64,000 bases of DNA, from contig CM054181.1 of NCBI GenBank assembly GCA_028829895.1, positions 3,281,501-3,345,500 on the forward strand, in the 5' to 3' direction. Under the pieces are notes generated by a model, which worked only from the letters and a program-made list of their open reading frames with translations, did no database searches and had not been told where the DNA came from. Positions 49,079-60,807 of the stretch are shown here, piece after piece (position 1 is the first letter of the stretch; every line of letters starts with the position of its first letter). Made by a program: the position numbers and the translations under genes. Origin of the DNA: Sinotaia quadrata (taxonomy: Eukaryota > Mollusca > Gastropoda > Architaenioglossa > Viviparidae).

Positions 49079-49724
49079 CAGAGAATACATGAGGACGATT
49101 TCTTAGCCCACATGTATTTTACTGGAAGATAGCACTCCATCTGAGATGTTGAATTCAATGATGGGCTGAGCCACAAAGCAATGCCATAATGGAACCACAT
49201 TATCTTGGTTGTTGGATTCAACACCAGAGGAGAATGGGCCACAGAGTTCCATGGACCACGATTGTGACCTTTATATATATATGGGCACTTCAGGCAACCA
49301 TTAAGCTACGTGATAGCTGAACAGTTTAAGTCAAGATTCAATCAAACTCACTCGAACTTTAATCAAAGTACTTTTAGAGTTCATACAGAAACATTCAGTG
49401 TTCTCTTATAAACTTAATTATAATTCGCTTATATGAATGAACCAAAAATTAATAACTACCTCACTGCCATAGGACTCAAACAAACTTTCTCCTTCGACAC
49501 CACATGGTTGTGATTATCAACTATAACATTCATAAACACTAATTGTAACTGTTGAACTTGTCATTATACGTAACTGTGCTGTCTTATATTATTTCTTGTT
49601 GAATACATTTAATATTGATACGTAGACAACTCATGTTAGTGTGACTCATTTACATATTGTATTCTGTCACCTCTACTACTTACTATCCTGGCTGTGTGTA
49701 TCGAGGGGGGGGGGCTCAAACTAT

Positions 49725-49850
49725 CTTCTAGAACTATCACTCTTCTACATTATCTAACTTCTAGAACTATCCATACTTCTATTCTACATTACCTAACTTC
49801 TAGAACTATCCCATTCTTCTATTCTACATTACCTAACTTCCATCTTTCTA
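49725..49850. repeat. Short tandem array, ~40 bp x 3
   Basis: Units of ACTTCTAGAACTATC and ATTCTTCTATTCTACATTAC within family B. Confidence 0.85.
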
Positions 49851-49944
49851 ACAAGTATGGCCAACCAGAAGGTGTGTTTTGGAGACTAGCCTAAGGTTAC
49901 AGTTGGTCTACAATGGTGGAGAATGAACATCTCGCCCATCTCAC

Positions 49945-50440
49945 AGCAAAACGCTACTAAAACATTCCTTTGCGGGGAATAAGTGCAGGCATAAAAATGA
50001 AACAATGAGAAAATGGATTGATTGGACATACATTTCTTTACCCACGACAACCACCCCACCATCACCAATCCCTAACAATTGTTTATTCGATAAAATATTA
50101 CCTCCCCACTAAGCACAGTACAGGCATAAAGTTATTAGACGAGAACATCGAATGACAGAAAAATTCTAAAAGTAATTCAATGAGATTAACAATTTCGGTT
50201 TATGAAGGGATCGTCAATTATTGGCAGCTTTTCCACACATTTAAACTGCCATACCCCCACCCCTATTTATATATATAAAATAAAACATCACAAAAAAAAT
50301 TTCATTTAGAGTGAATGCTCCCAAATCAGATCCTCATCCATTATATTTAATGCAAACCTGATCATTCTTGCATGAAGGGATTTGAGGACGTCTGAAATGT
50401 TATATTCTCCAACAATACATTTGATACACTTGATACAGGA
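49945..50440. other. Unique AT-rich interval
   Basis: No gene seen. On the minus strand an AATAAA hexamer lies at 50087-50082 and is the nearest canonical poly(A) signal downstream of POPDC exon 5. That assignment is a guess. Confidence 0.4.
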
Positions 50441-50840
50441 AATACAGTTAGAGTAAATGCTACATTCTTCAACGGTATTTTTGGTAAATGCAAAACACTC
50501 TTGACTGTAGGAGATACATTATAAGAATGTTTCAAACAGTTAGATTCTCAAGTGGAACATTTTATAAATGCAAAACAATCTTGAATGTAGGAGATACATT
50601 ATAAGAATGTTTCAAACAGTTAGATTCTCAAGTGGAACATTTTATAAATGCAAAACACTCTTGACTGTAGGAGATACATTATAAGAATGTTTCAAACAGT
50701 TAGATTCTCAAGCGGAACATTTTATAAATGCAAAACACTCTTGACTGTAGGAGATACATTATAAAAATGTTTCAAACAGTTAGATTCTCAAGCGGAACAT
50801 TTTATAAATGCAAAACAATCTTGAATGTAGGAAATACTTG
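50440..50840. repeat. Minisatellite, ~87 bp x ~4.5
   Basis: Units contain CTTGACTGTAGGAGATACAT, TATAAGAATGTTTCAAACAG and TTAGATTCTCAAG. Variants GTGGAAC/GCGGAAC separate two subtypes. Confidence 0.92.
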
Positions 50841-50944
50841 AAGAAAATGTTCTCAGAGAGAACTTTTGTTAATGTGAACACTTTTGATTGGAAATACATT
50901 GAAAGTGTTTTTAACAATTAAATCCTCAATTAGTATATCTATAT

Positions 50945-51110
50945 ATAAATACAAACAATCTTGAATGGAAGCGATACAGTACATTTGGTAAATACAAACA
51001 ATCTTGAATGCAGGCGATACAGTACATTTGGTAAATACAAACAATCTTGAATGCAGGCGATACAGTACATTTGGTAAATACAAACAATCTTGAATGCAGG
51101 CGATACATTA
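50945..51110. repeat. Minisatellite, ~41 bp x 4 (possible POPDC 3' UTR)
   Basis: Units of ACAATCTTGAATGCAGGCGA and TACAGTACATTTGGTAAATA. If POPDC exon 5 is used, this array would lie in its 3' UTR. Confidence 0.92.
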
Positions 51111-51184
51111 GGAGGAGGTTTTGAAAGGCTGTGTTTTCAAACAGTACTCTCTTAAAAGAGATCAGTCTTGATTGGAGATGACTC

Positions 51185-51258
51185 TCATACACTTGTCTCC
51201 ACTGTCGTAGGGGTCGCTGCTTGGACGTTGGGTGTATGGTGCGGAAAAGACTTCATGC
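51185..51258 (-). CDS. POPDC: POPDC candidate exon 5 (alternative C-terminus ending ETSV)
   Basis: A strong acceptor, TTTTGTATTTCAG|GCATG with a pyrimidine-rich lead, opens this exon. In the phase left by the exon 4 donor (phase 1) it encodes Gly, then MKSFPHHTPN..., and ends TTVETSV before TGA at 51187-51185, for a total of 380 aa. The last residues, T-S-V, fit a class I PDZ ligand (S/T-x-hydrophobic). A second frame (phase 2) is also open to TGA at 51162, but no phase 2 donor was found for it. No homology to known tails was recognised. It is supported by splice signals and phase only. Confidence 0.5.
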
Positions 51259-51589
51259 CTGAAATACAAAACATGAGACAGAAATGACTGTAAGACACAT
51301 GGAAAAGAATAATGTTCTAATAAAAATCTACCATGACAAGCAATCACTAAGAGTTCATATACAAATATTCTTTTAACATTATATTAGAAGAGGAATTATT
51401 AAACAATTTCTATCACGTCAAGAAAGACATTTTTAAAGTTTATTTTTAAGGCCAAGCTTGAAAACAAATCAACAAACTAAAATCACTTCGAGTACACATC
51501 TTACAACACTACAACACTACAACACCAATTTAAGTAAGTTGTTAAAATACATCTTTGACAGAGCAGAGTTGTCTGCCCTTATTTTTAAA

Positions 51590-52390
51590 TTAAATATTAT
51601 ATTACTTGTTTAATGTCAGCGTGACATGACCTTCAGGTATTGTGTGTTTGGTAAGTACCAGAGTTAAAATAACAACTCATGAAGAGAATGTGTTAGAACT
51701 TGCTTATGTAATCTAAACCGGCCTCTTGGATGAGTAGATTTCATTATCCAATGGTGAAGATTTACAAAGAACAAAACTAGCCAATGGGATGAGACCAAAG
51801 TTTATCTGCTGAAATAATTATAAAATCTAATCACATTGAATTTGGTGTGGCTGAAGTCCGGTCTTGAAAGGCAGCAGTTATCTAATGGGGAGTTAACTGA
51901 TTGGAAGAGGACTGATATATTATACTAGCATTTTGTGTTGAGATTATTATGTGAGTAGCCTATTATTTCTACAAATGTGAATTATGATGCTTGTATGTAG
52001 AGATTATTATGTGAGTAGACTATTATTTCTACAAATGTGAATATGATGCTTGTATGTAATATGTTAAACATGTGACATTATTTCTAGTGAACATGTTCAG
52101 AAATTACTATATTATGTTGTATTTATTATGCTGTATGTGTGTATTGTGCTAATAAATACTGTTGCAGGAGACTGTAAGTTGAGACTAGAATGTCAGAAAG
52201 AGTGAAGTTATATATTTTAAATGGGAAAACTTAGCATTTGTTCCCTGATTATATTTTACAGGGAAGAAGCAGCCTTTCTAGAATTTCCATGATTGGTGAA
52301 ATTTCGGATTTTCCTCATGGTTCCTGGTTTATTTATTTATAATCCATTACAATCATGGTAGATTCAAGAAGTCTCTACCCCGACGTCTGT
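51590..52390 (+). mobile_element. Dispersed family A, 5' part (POPDC intron 4)
   Basis: It aligns by eye with 7470-7990 (TTGGTAAGTACC, AGAATGTGTTAGAACTTGCT, CCAATGGGATGAGACCAAAG). From about 52030 it is close to the first 360 bases of the window (TATGATGCTTGTATGTA, CTACCCC). The GTTGCAGG...GTAAGTTGAG core lies at 52161-52182. Confidence 0.75.
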
Positions 52391-52770
52391 ACAGTTTATT
52401 TTTGTACATTTAACAAACACCTGTAAAATTATTTTTATAAATTAAACCAACATCTATAAACCTTATTTGTATACATTAAACAAACATATGTAAACATTAT
52501 TTTTATACATTAAGCCAACATTTGTAAAACATTATTTTTATACATTAGTCTAACATCTGTAAACCTTATTTTGATACATTGGACAACACCTGTAAACCTT
52601 TCCACATACATTACACCAACACTATTCAACCTTATTTTTGGTATATTAAGTTCATCCCTGTAAATCTATAAATCCTACTTTATCACACACTAAACCAACA
52701 CCTAAAAAACTTTCTATACATTAAAACCAGAACCTGTAAACCTTTTCCATACATTCAGTCAAAATCTGTA
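52390..52770. repeat. Degenerate minisatellite, ~34 bp (POPDC intron 4)
   Basis: Imperfect repeats of ACATTAAACCAACA, CTGTAAACCTTATTTT and TATAC. It starts at the right edge of a family A copy. Confidence 0.8.
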
Positions 52771-53158
52771 AACCTTGCTTTTCATACATTAAACATTCAT
52801 CATTAAACATTATATTTTTCATACATTAAACATTCATCATTAAACATCCTATTTTCATACATTAAACATTCATCATTAAACATTCTATTTTTCATACATT
52901 AAACATTCATCATTAAACATTCTATTTTTCATACATTAAACATTCATCATTAAACATTATATTTTTCATACATTAAACATTCATCATTAAACTTATATGT
53001 TTCATACATTAAACATTCATCATTAAACATTATATTTTTCATACATTAAACATTCATCATTAAACATTATATTTTTCATACATTAAACATTCATCATTAA
53101 ACATTATATTTTTCATACATTAAATATTCATCATTAAACATTATATTTTTCATACAAT
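52770..53158. repeat. Minisatellite, ~37 bp x ~10 (POPDC intron 4)
   Basis: Units of TTTTTCATACATTAAACATT and CATCATTAAACATTATA. It grades on its left into a more degenerate array of a related TACATTAAACCAACA type (52390-52770). Confidence 0.93.
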
Positions 53159-53489
53159 CATAATCAGGATCGTACGTCAGCACCCACACTTTTTAAATGG
53201 TTTTCATTTTTAATAGGGTCATCAACATTCGCTGATAATATTTACATAATTCAATCGAAATCAATGATATTTCAGGAAATTGCATCAAAGTAGCACACCA
53301 GACAACACGAGGACACGTATTTTTTAAAAAATCATTCTACAGTAATACGCACAAACGAACACACTGATTGTAGTGACGAACTTGAAACACACGGACATAA
53401 AGACATGATAACAACTGCATATTGTTGCATAAATCATTTTCGAAAACAACACACACAAACAAGCAAACGTTCTGAAATCGCTGCCGTTT

Positions 53490-53600
53490 AGACAAGTCAC
53501 AATCATGCAGACATGACATCACACTGTTCACAACAGACTTCCTGAACTGTCGTGCAGACATGACATCACACTGTTCACGACAGACGTCCTGAACTGTCAT
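53490..53600. repeat. Two-copy tandem duplication, ~47-55 bp
   Basis: GCAGACATGACATCACACTG followed by TTCAC(A/G)ACAGAC(T/G)TCCTGA occurs twice. It shows the two-copy stage of array formation. Confidence 0.85.
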
Positions 53601-53748
53601 GCCTGCACTTCTAAGAAGGTGAAAAATAGATCGCACGCACGCATTCCATGACACTGATGTGTACAACTAACTTTTAAACGCTTTAGCACACACGCAAACA
53701 GTGATATGTATGACGACTTTCAAACGCACACTGACCAGGGCGACTAAC

Positions 53749-53916
53749 CGGACAGATCGACTGCCAGACGTGCTAACGATGCTGACGACTCAGGAGCCGC
53801 CAAGCATGATCTCAAGTTGACCATGGATGAGTGGCGACTGGCGAGTGTAGACATGTAGTCTGGAGAATGCAGCAGCTGTTCTTGTATCGTATACAGTTGA
53901 CTGCACACATCTTTAC
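53749..53916 (-). CDS. POPDC: POPDC exon 4 (end of Popeye domain, cytoplasmic tail)
   Basis: The acceptor is CCATTCTAG|GTAAAGATG. With the base from exon 3 it reads GKDVCSQLYTIQEQLL, matching the family signature GKD....LY...... that closes the Popeye domain. A Ser-rich tail follows (SPDYMSTLASRHSSMV, ending AVDLS), like the variable, Ser-rich C-terminal tails of other members. At 53749 a plausible donor, TCCG|GTTAGT, gives phase 1. If it is not used, translation adds Gly and stops at TAG (53746-53744), for a 357-aa protein, close to the 360-364 aa of human POPDC1 and POPDC2. Confidence 0.88.
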
Positions 53917-55004
53917 CTAGAATGGTTCAAATCCACATTTAGATAGCAACATAATGCACCATCAAGACTTTGTTCATGAATTTTGTTTACATATTTTTAT
54001 ATTCACGATTTTGAAAAAAACACATTTGATTTACAATATGAATGAGTTTAAATGTGTATGTATGTGTGTTTGTGTGTGCGTACGTGAGTGCATGCTTTCA
54101 CTGATATGATAAAGGCATTGTCGCCACAAAACGAACGAATGAAAATATCGCCAGTTAAATTACGATCTTGCTATGACTTTATTATCAGTATTTTTGATTA
54201 CGGTATTACTGTGCAATTTATGTTGCTTATAATCTTAGTATGGCTTTATTTTTAATTATCCATATTTATGTTGATTATTACTTTATGAAGATTTTTACTT
54301 TATGACGATTTTAATCTTACTGGTACTTTATTAATTATCCACACACCAATACCCGGTCAATCTTTATGAGGCAAGTCCACACCCAGGTCTCTGTCGAACA
54401 TTAATGCCACCCCCTTCTCCCCACGTTGTTTTTCTTCTTGTTTTGTTTTATTTTGTTTCTATCTCCATGTTTCTAGGAGTGCTCTACTTTCTACTTTGTC
54501 ACTATCATCGCATCTTTCTGGCGCTCTCTTTCACCCTCTTGGTGTTATCGGATACTGTCCAAAGTCGTGTTAGACCTTCTTATCTCCCTTCTCGTCTAGC
54601 TTACAATATACATTACTGTGGGCACTTGCGTTTCTCAGTATGTATTATTGTCAGTATGTGTGTGTGTGGCTTCTCTGTATAAGTGTGTGTGTGTGTGTGT
54701 GGCTTCTCTATATAAGTGTCTGTGTGCGGTTTGTATGTGTGAATGTTTGTGTGCGGTGTGTCTGTGTGAATAGATCCTTGAAGTACAATCCTAGATTCTA
54801 GATCACGGAAGCTCAATCCTAGATACTGGAAATCAATCCTAAATGTTAGGTTCTGGAGGCTGAAGCCATAAGTTACATTCCTTACATTCCTAGAAGTTTC
54901 GTAAGCATGTCGATGTTGACAATGGCAACCATCTTAATTCAAATTCACGTACACAATGCACTGCAAAGGGGTAGGGGTGGTGGTAGAGGTATTTATTAGG
55001 ACAC
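53917..55004 (-). other. POPDC intron 3, acceptor-proximal part
   Basis: Mostly unique AT-rich intron with TG-rich microsatellite stretches at 54050-54090 and 54640-54770. No coding exon was recognised besides the exon 4 acceptor at the left edge. Confidence 0.5.
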
Positions 55005-57290
55005 AATGTCATTACACGGACTTTATTATGCGCACTTCGTTATGCGGATTTTATTAAACGGACTTCATAATGAAGTTAAACGGACTATTATGCGGACTTC
55101 ATTATGTTCACTTCATTATGGAGACTTTATTAAACGGATTTCATTATGCACACTTCATTACACGGATTTTATTAAATGGGCTTTATTACATACACTTCAT
55201 TACACGGACTTTAATATATGGACTTTATTACATACACTTCATTACACGGATTTTAATATATGGATATTATTAACGTTATTTCGTACATTTCATTATGTGG
55301 ACTTTTTTACATACACTTCCTTACACAGACATTATTTCTTTAAATGGACTTTATTACGTACTCTTCATTACGTGGACTTTATTACTTATACTTCATTATA
55401 CGGACTTTATGTACACTTCATTACGTGGACTTTATTACTTATACTTCATTATACGGACTTTATTATATGGACTTTATATGTACACTTCATTACGTGGACA
55501 TTATTAAATGGACTATATTACATATACTTTATTATATTGTCTTTACTATGAACACGTCTTTACATGGACTTCATTACGTATACTTCATTGCGTGGATTAT
55601 TATATGGACTTTATTACGTACAGTTCATTACGTGGACTTTATACATACATACATTTAATAAAACGGACTTTATTGTATGGAATTTATAACGTACACTTCA
55701 CTATGTGGACTTCATTAAATGGACCATATTACATGCATTTCATTACACGGACTTTATTGCATAAACTTCATTATATGGACATTATAACATACATTTCATT
55801 ATGTGGACTTTATTTTGTACACTTCATTACATGGACTTTATCACATACATTTCATTACGTGGACTTTACTACTCACAGTTCATTACAAGGACTTTACTAC
55901 TCACACTTCATTACAAGGACTTTACTACTCACACTTCATTACATAGACTTTATTATTCACACTTCAATATGCAGACTGTATAATATGGACTTAAAATATG
56001 TTCACCATATTAAGTGGACTTTATTACCTACACTTCTTTAAATGGACTTTTATAAGGATTTTATTACTCACTCTTTATTACAAGGACTTTATTATGTACA
56101 CTTCAATATGCGGACTATAATATGGTCTTTATTATGTACATTTCATTATGTGGTCTTTATTGCAAATACTTTCTTACACATACTTAATTATATGGACTTC
56201 ATTACATATACTTACATTATATTACATGTGGACTTTATTACGTACACTTCCTTGCATGGAATTTATTTATAGAATTTATTACATGCATTTCATTACGTGG
56301 ACTTCATTACATACACTTCATTATGTGGATATTTATATGGACTTTAGTATGTACACTTCATTATATAGACATTATTATATGAATATCATTAAGTACACCT
56401 CATTATACAGACTTATTTTGTACACTTTATTACACAGAGTTTATTTTGCACACTTCATTATGTGGACTTTATTAAATGGACTTTACTACATACACTTCAT
56501 TGCATGGACTTTATTATATACAATATACACTTTATTATATGGACTTTTTTATATACACTTATTTATATTGACTTTATTATGTAGAGAACTTTACATGGAC
56601 TTTAATATGTACATGTTATTACATGGACTTTATTATATGGACTATTATTATGTACACACCATTATGTGGACCTTATTATTATATGGACTTTATTTTGCAT
56701 ACTTCATTATGCGGGACATTATTAGGTACACATATTTACATGTACTTCATTATCTACACTTCATTACATGGACTTTAATATGTCTACTTCATTACATGAA
56801 CTATATTACATACACATCATTACATAGACTTTCTTATATGGACTTTATTAACTACACTTCACTACATGGACTTTATTACGTACACTTCATTATGTGGATT
56901 TTATTATGGACTTTATTACATATTAATATTTTGTGGACTTTATTATGTGGATTTTATTATGTACACTTCATTATGTTGACTTTATTTTATGGACTTTATT
57001 ACATACACTTCATTATGTTCACTTCATTACATGCACATGTTTATATGGACTTTATTATTACACTTCATTTCATTATATTGACTTTATTATATACAATTCA
57101 TTTTATTGTATGGACTTTATTATGTACATTTCATTTCGTTATATGGACTTTATTACATAGAATTCCTTTTATTTTATGGACTTTATTATATAGAATTAAT
57201 TTTATTTTATGGACTTTATTACATACAGTTCATTAAGCAAACTTTATCACGTGCACTTTGTTACATGGACTGAATTATGTATAAGTAGGC
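55005..57290. repeat. Large degenerate array, ~24-25 bp unit, ~2.3 kb (POPDC intron 3)
   Basis: About 90 loosely conserved units of the type GGACTTTATTAC plus ATACACTTCATTAC. Length and sequence vary from unit to unit. Open frames up to 362 codons (LHYMDFITYTSLHGLYY-like) are by-products. It is the longest array in the window and its low homogeneity suggests great age or point decay. Confidence 0.93.
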
Positions 57291-57356
57291 TTAGAATTTC
57301 TGGACTGCCCAGACAATTCCAAGACATTCTTTCTCTGAAGTGAATAATTCTGTTCA

Positions 57357-57560
57357 GCTGCATTTAACGTATGACTGGAGAGGCTACTGGATAACGTTTA
57401 CATCGCCCGCATACCCACCAAGTGAGAGAGACGATTGGTGTCTGCTGGAGAATTATTAATAATATAAATGAAGATTCTCATCACTTGCAATTAGTTATGG
57501 GTGATTAATTAACAATAATAATCATAACCATTAACTAGGTGGCGTTGGCGTCACAGCTGT
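57357..57560 (+). mobile_element. Dispersed family A, 3'-end fragment (POPDC intron 3)
   Basis: It matches the end of family A copies near 9.1 kb and 39.2 kb: a run ending GAGAATTATTAAT, ATCACTTGCAATTAG and CCATTAACTAGGTGG, closing in GGCGTTGGCGTCACA. Only the last ~200 bp are present. Confidence 0.75.
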
Positions 57561-57822
57561 GTACTATTTTTAATTTTTGGTTAGGAATCACGAAGTGGAC
57601 TTTTAATTTATTAATTTCTAACTACTGTGAACTGTTTGAACTCAGTAATTCACTTCTTTGAAAAGAGATTTTCTTTCAAAGGAACAAAATTACGTCACTG
57701 ACCAACGATGACATCATTGTGTGAGATGACGTCAACTAGACGGATAGCATAAATCAACAGATGAATTATATTTACATGAAATCATTTAAACGATTAATGA
57801 AATGAATGAAAAAATATCACAC

Positions 57823-57934
57823 CTGTGAGATAATAAACTATTGTCTTCATAAACGGTCGCTGTGACAAGTATTCCTGTAAGACTGGAACTTGCCAAGTGA
57901 GCAAGATACTTTCTTCAGTTGCTGAAATTGTTAC
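57823..57934 (-). CDS. POPDC: POPDC exon 3
   Basis: This is 112 nt: 37 codons in phase 0 plus one base, between TTTGAACAG|GTAACA and TCTCACAG|GTGTGA. The product begins VTISATEES, has a Trp at residue 14 (LLTWQVP) and ends YYLTG. It aligns along its length with the vertebrate stretch VTI.A...C..L.W.R..L...L...P.L...F.YL.G. The single G at its end completes GGT (Gly) with the first two bases of exon 4. Found by translating the minus strand between arrays; it is too short to stand out as an open frame. Confidence 0.9.
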
Positions 57935-57989
57935 CTGTTCAAAGTAAATGAATATATATATAGCGTGCGTGATGGTGAGGGATATGTTC

Positions 57990-58625
57990 TAAAATGCTGA
58001 AAATTAAATTACATGACATGGTGATAACAAACAAATTGGACATTAAATTACATGACATGGTGATAACAAACAATTTGGAAATTAAATTACATGACATGGT
58101 GATAACAAACAATTTGGAAATTAAATTACATGACATGGTGATAACAAACAATTTGGAAATTAAATTACATGACATGGTGATAACAAACAATTTGGAAATT
58201 AAATTACATGACATGGTGATAACAAACAATTTGGAAATTAAATTACATGACATGGTGATAACAAACAATTTGGAAATTAAATTACATGACATGGTGATAA
58301 CAAAAAATTTGGAAATTAAATTACATTACATGGTGATAACAAACAAATTGGAAATTAAATTACATGACATGGTGATAACAAACAATTTGGAAATTAAATT
58401 ACATGACATGGTGATAACAAACAAATTGGAAATTAAATTATTTGACATGGTGATAACAAACAATTTGGACATTAAATTATATGACATGGTGATAACAAAC
58501 AAACTGGATATTAAATTATTTGTCATTGTGATAACAAACAAATTGGATATTAAATTATTTGACATTGTGATAACAAACAAATTGGAAATTAAATTATTTG
58601 ACCAGGCAAATACAAACAGGGAAGT
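57990..58625. repeat. Minisatellite, 39 bp x ~16 (POPDC intron 2)
   Basis: Units of GGAAATTAAATTACATGACA and TGGTGATAACAAACAATTT. The 39-bp period is a multiple of three, so a 211-codon frame is open on the plus strand and long frames on the minus strand. It lies only about 55 bp from exon 3, upstream of that exon's acceptor. Confidence 0.95.
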
Positions 58626-58960
58626 TTAAATTTAATTTCCAAGGGTTAAAACATTTTTTTAAAATTATTAAGTGACCGACTAATACCAATTTTTAAATGG
58701 AATATGATCAGTTTGTGAAAAATTTTGAAAATGGTATTTAACAGATTAACAACAATGACCAAAAAGGGCAAGTGGCCAGTTGATAAAAAATTTAAATGAC
58801 GTAAGAGTGTTGGCAATACTTAAAAATCTGTGGTATATGACCGGTTGGAACAATTAAAAAAGAAAGTGACAATACATTTTTAAAAACATTGTGACACACC
58901 TTTCCAACAAATAATAACAAACCTATTTGAAAGAAATACCTCTTTTCTGTACACATAGGT
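58626..58960. other. POPDC intron 2, unique AT-rich part
   Basis: AT-rich sequence between two arrays. Nothing recognised. Confidence 0.5.
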
Positions 58961-59200
58961 GAAAACATGGAGTTAACTTACAAATGGGTAGATAAAAACA
59001 TGCAGTTAATTGTACATATAGATAGATAAAAACATTAAGTTAATTGTACATATGAATAGAAAAAAATGAGTTAAATATACAAGTGGATAGATGAAAACAT
59101 GAAGTTAACTGTATATGGATAGAAAAAATTGAGTTAACTGTACATATGGATAGAAAAAAATTGAGTTAACTGTACATATGGGTAGATGATAACATGATGT
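58960..59200. repeat. Degenerate minisatellite, ~34 bp x ~6 (POPDC intron 2)
   Basis: Repeats of ATGGATAGAAAAAATTGAG and TTAACTGTACATATGG with many small differences. It is older or less homogenised than its neighbours. Confidence 0.8.
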
Positions 59201-59594
59201 TGAATGTTGTCAGGGAAGTCTAGGCAAATTATTCCGAGTTATGAAACGGTGGGTTTTTTTGTATTTTATTAATGTTTTATTAACTATCCTTATCTAATAA
59301 TGAAAATGTATAATTCCACTAGTCAAATTGTGCATTGATGGTGCAATAGTTGTTTACGAGTTAGAAGGATGTAGGTCATTTAGGTGAAAGAAAGGCCATT
59401 AACCGGATACGAGACGCCCATATTTGGTCACTTGCGTTCCCTATCATGACGTAGTGTTAATCCACTAGCTGACCCAGAGTCCATTCATATATACTCGTCA
59501 ATGACTTAAAGTCCCTAGACGCACACACTTCACCGCACCCACGACCAAGGGCAGATTACTGCGTCTGTATCGACCGCTCATGGATATTACGATA

Positions 59595-60030
59595 GTGGTA
59601 ATTATAGTTGACTTCTCTAAATATTGTATTTCTTATTTGTAGAATGCTATGTAAAATATTTCTGTTATTGTTAAATGAGAGTGGTAATTATAGTTGACTT
59701 CTCTAAATATTGTATTTCTTATTTGTAGAATGCTATGTAAGATATTTCTGTTATTGTTAAATGATTGTATTTCTTATTTGTAGAATGCTATGTAAGATAT
59801 TTCTGTTATTGTTAAATGATTGTATTTCTTATTTGTAGAATACTATGTAAAATATTTCTGTTATTGTTAAATGGTAATTATAGTTGACTTCTCTAAATAT
59901 TGTATTTCTTATTTGTAGAATACTATGTAAAATATTTCTGTTATTGTTAAATGAGAGTGGTAATTATAGTTGACTTCTCTAAATATTGTATTTCTTATTT
60001 GTAGAATGCTATGTAAAATATATATGTGAT
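59595..60030. repeat. Minisatellite, variable 54-100 bp unit x ~6 (POPDC intron 2)
   Basis: Repeats of GTATTTCTTATTTGTAGAAT and TATTTCTGTTATTGTTAAAT, with or without a leading GGTAATTATAGTTGACTTCT block. This gives long and short unit forms. Confidence 0.9.
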
Positions 60031-60094
60031 TGTTAAATGATTGTGTGATTAACGTAGGAGAAGCTAAGTGGCGTTAGCGATTGATTGCATTTTT

Positions 60095-60610
60095 GTAGAA
60101 ATGGTCGAGATAACATAAGCATGTGTATTTGCTATGTTCAAATTGTTAGAAATGGTCGAGATAACATAAGCATGTGTATTTGCTATTTTCAAATTGTTAG
60201 AAATGATCGAGATAACATAAGCATGTGTATTTGCTATGTTCAAATTGTTAGAAATGGTCGAGATAACATAAGCATGTGTATTTGCTATGTTCAAATTGTT
60301 AGAAATGGTCGAGATAACATTAAGCATGTGTATTTGCTATGTTCAAATTGTTAGAAATGGTCGAGATAACATAAGCATGTGTATTTGCTATTTTCAAATT
60401 GTTAGAAATGATCGAGATAACATAAGCATGTGTATTTGCTATGTTCAAATTGTTAGAAATGGTCGAGATAACATTAAGCATGTGTATTTGCTATGTTCAA
60501 ATTGTTAGAAATGATCGAGATAACATTAAGCATGTGTATTTGCTATGTTCAAATTGTTAGAAATGGTCGAGATAACATAAGCATGTGTATTTGCAATGTT
60601 CAAATTGTTA
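60095..60610. repeat. Minisatellite, ~44 bp x ~12 (POPDC intron 2)
   Basis: The units contain GAAATGGTCGAGATAACATA, then AGCATGTGTATTTGC and TATGTTCAAATTGTTA. Variants ATGATCGAG, TATTTTC and ATTAAGC recur in a pattern, suggesting blocks of several units were duplicated together. Confidence 0.93.
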
Positions 60611-60807
60611 AAACCATTTCTTGCAGTAAGTGCTAACAGAGAGATAAATGATTGTTTAACAAGCATCGCTGTGAACCGCTTATTAATTATATTATATTGA
60701 GAAATATACAATTGTAAAAGAAAATCATTTTATCCATTGTAAATATTTTATTGACTTGAACTGTAAGTTAGCGTGTAACTAACGAATAGTGATTTGTAGA
60801 GAGCAAA

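Larger units (their letters stand above)
48245..49945 (+). mobile_element. Dispersed family B copy with internal arrays
   Basis: It starts GTCACATAATGGGTTAT and ends near GAACATCTCGCCCATCTCAC. It can be aligned by eye with 21655-23325 (same order of blocks: CCTCCTCTAAAAA, AACTAACCAAT, AAGTGCAGCTCA, CAGAAGGTGTGTTTTGG) and with the reverse copy at 25075-25850. Two local arrays (48482-48722, 48866-49078) are present here but single-copy in the others. No transposase frame was seen. Confidence 0.8.

Noticed and set aside
53337..53666. 109-codon Cys-rich minus-strand frame as a further POPDC exon
   Set aside because: No Popeye similarity, part lies on a two-copy duplication, and exon 4 already leads to a stop or a phase-matched exon 5.
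56148..57236. 362-codon frame as a membrane or repeat protein
   Set aside because: It is a reading of a degenerate 24-25 bp array in a POPDC intron, on the opposite strand, with parallel frames in other phases.
57994..58629. 211-codon repeat protein frame
   Set aside because: A 39-bp array read in frame; the other strand is open too.
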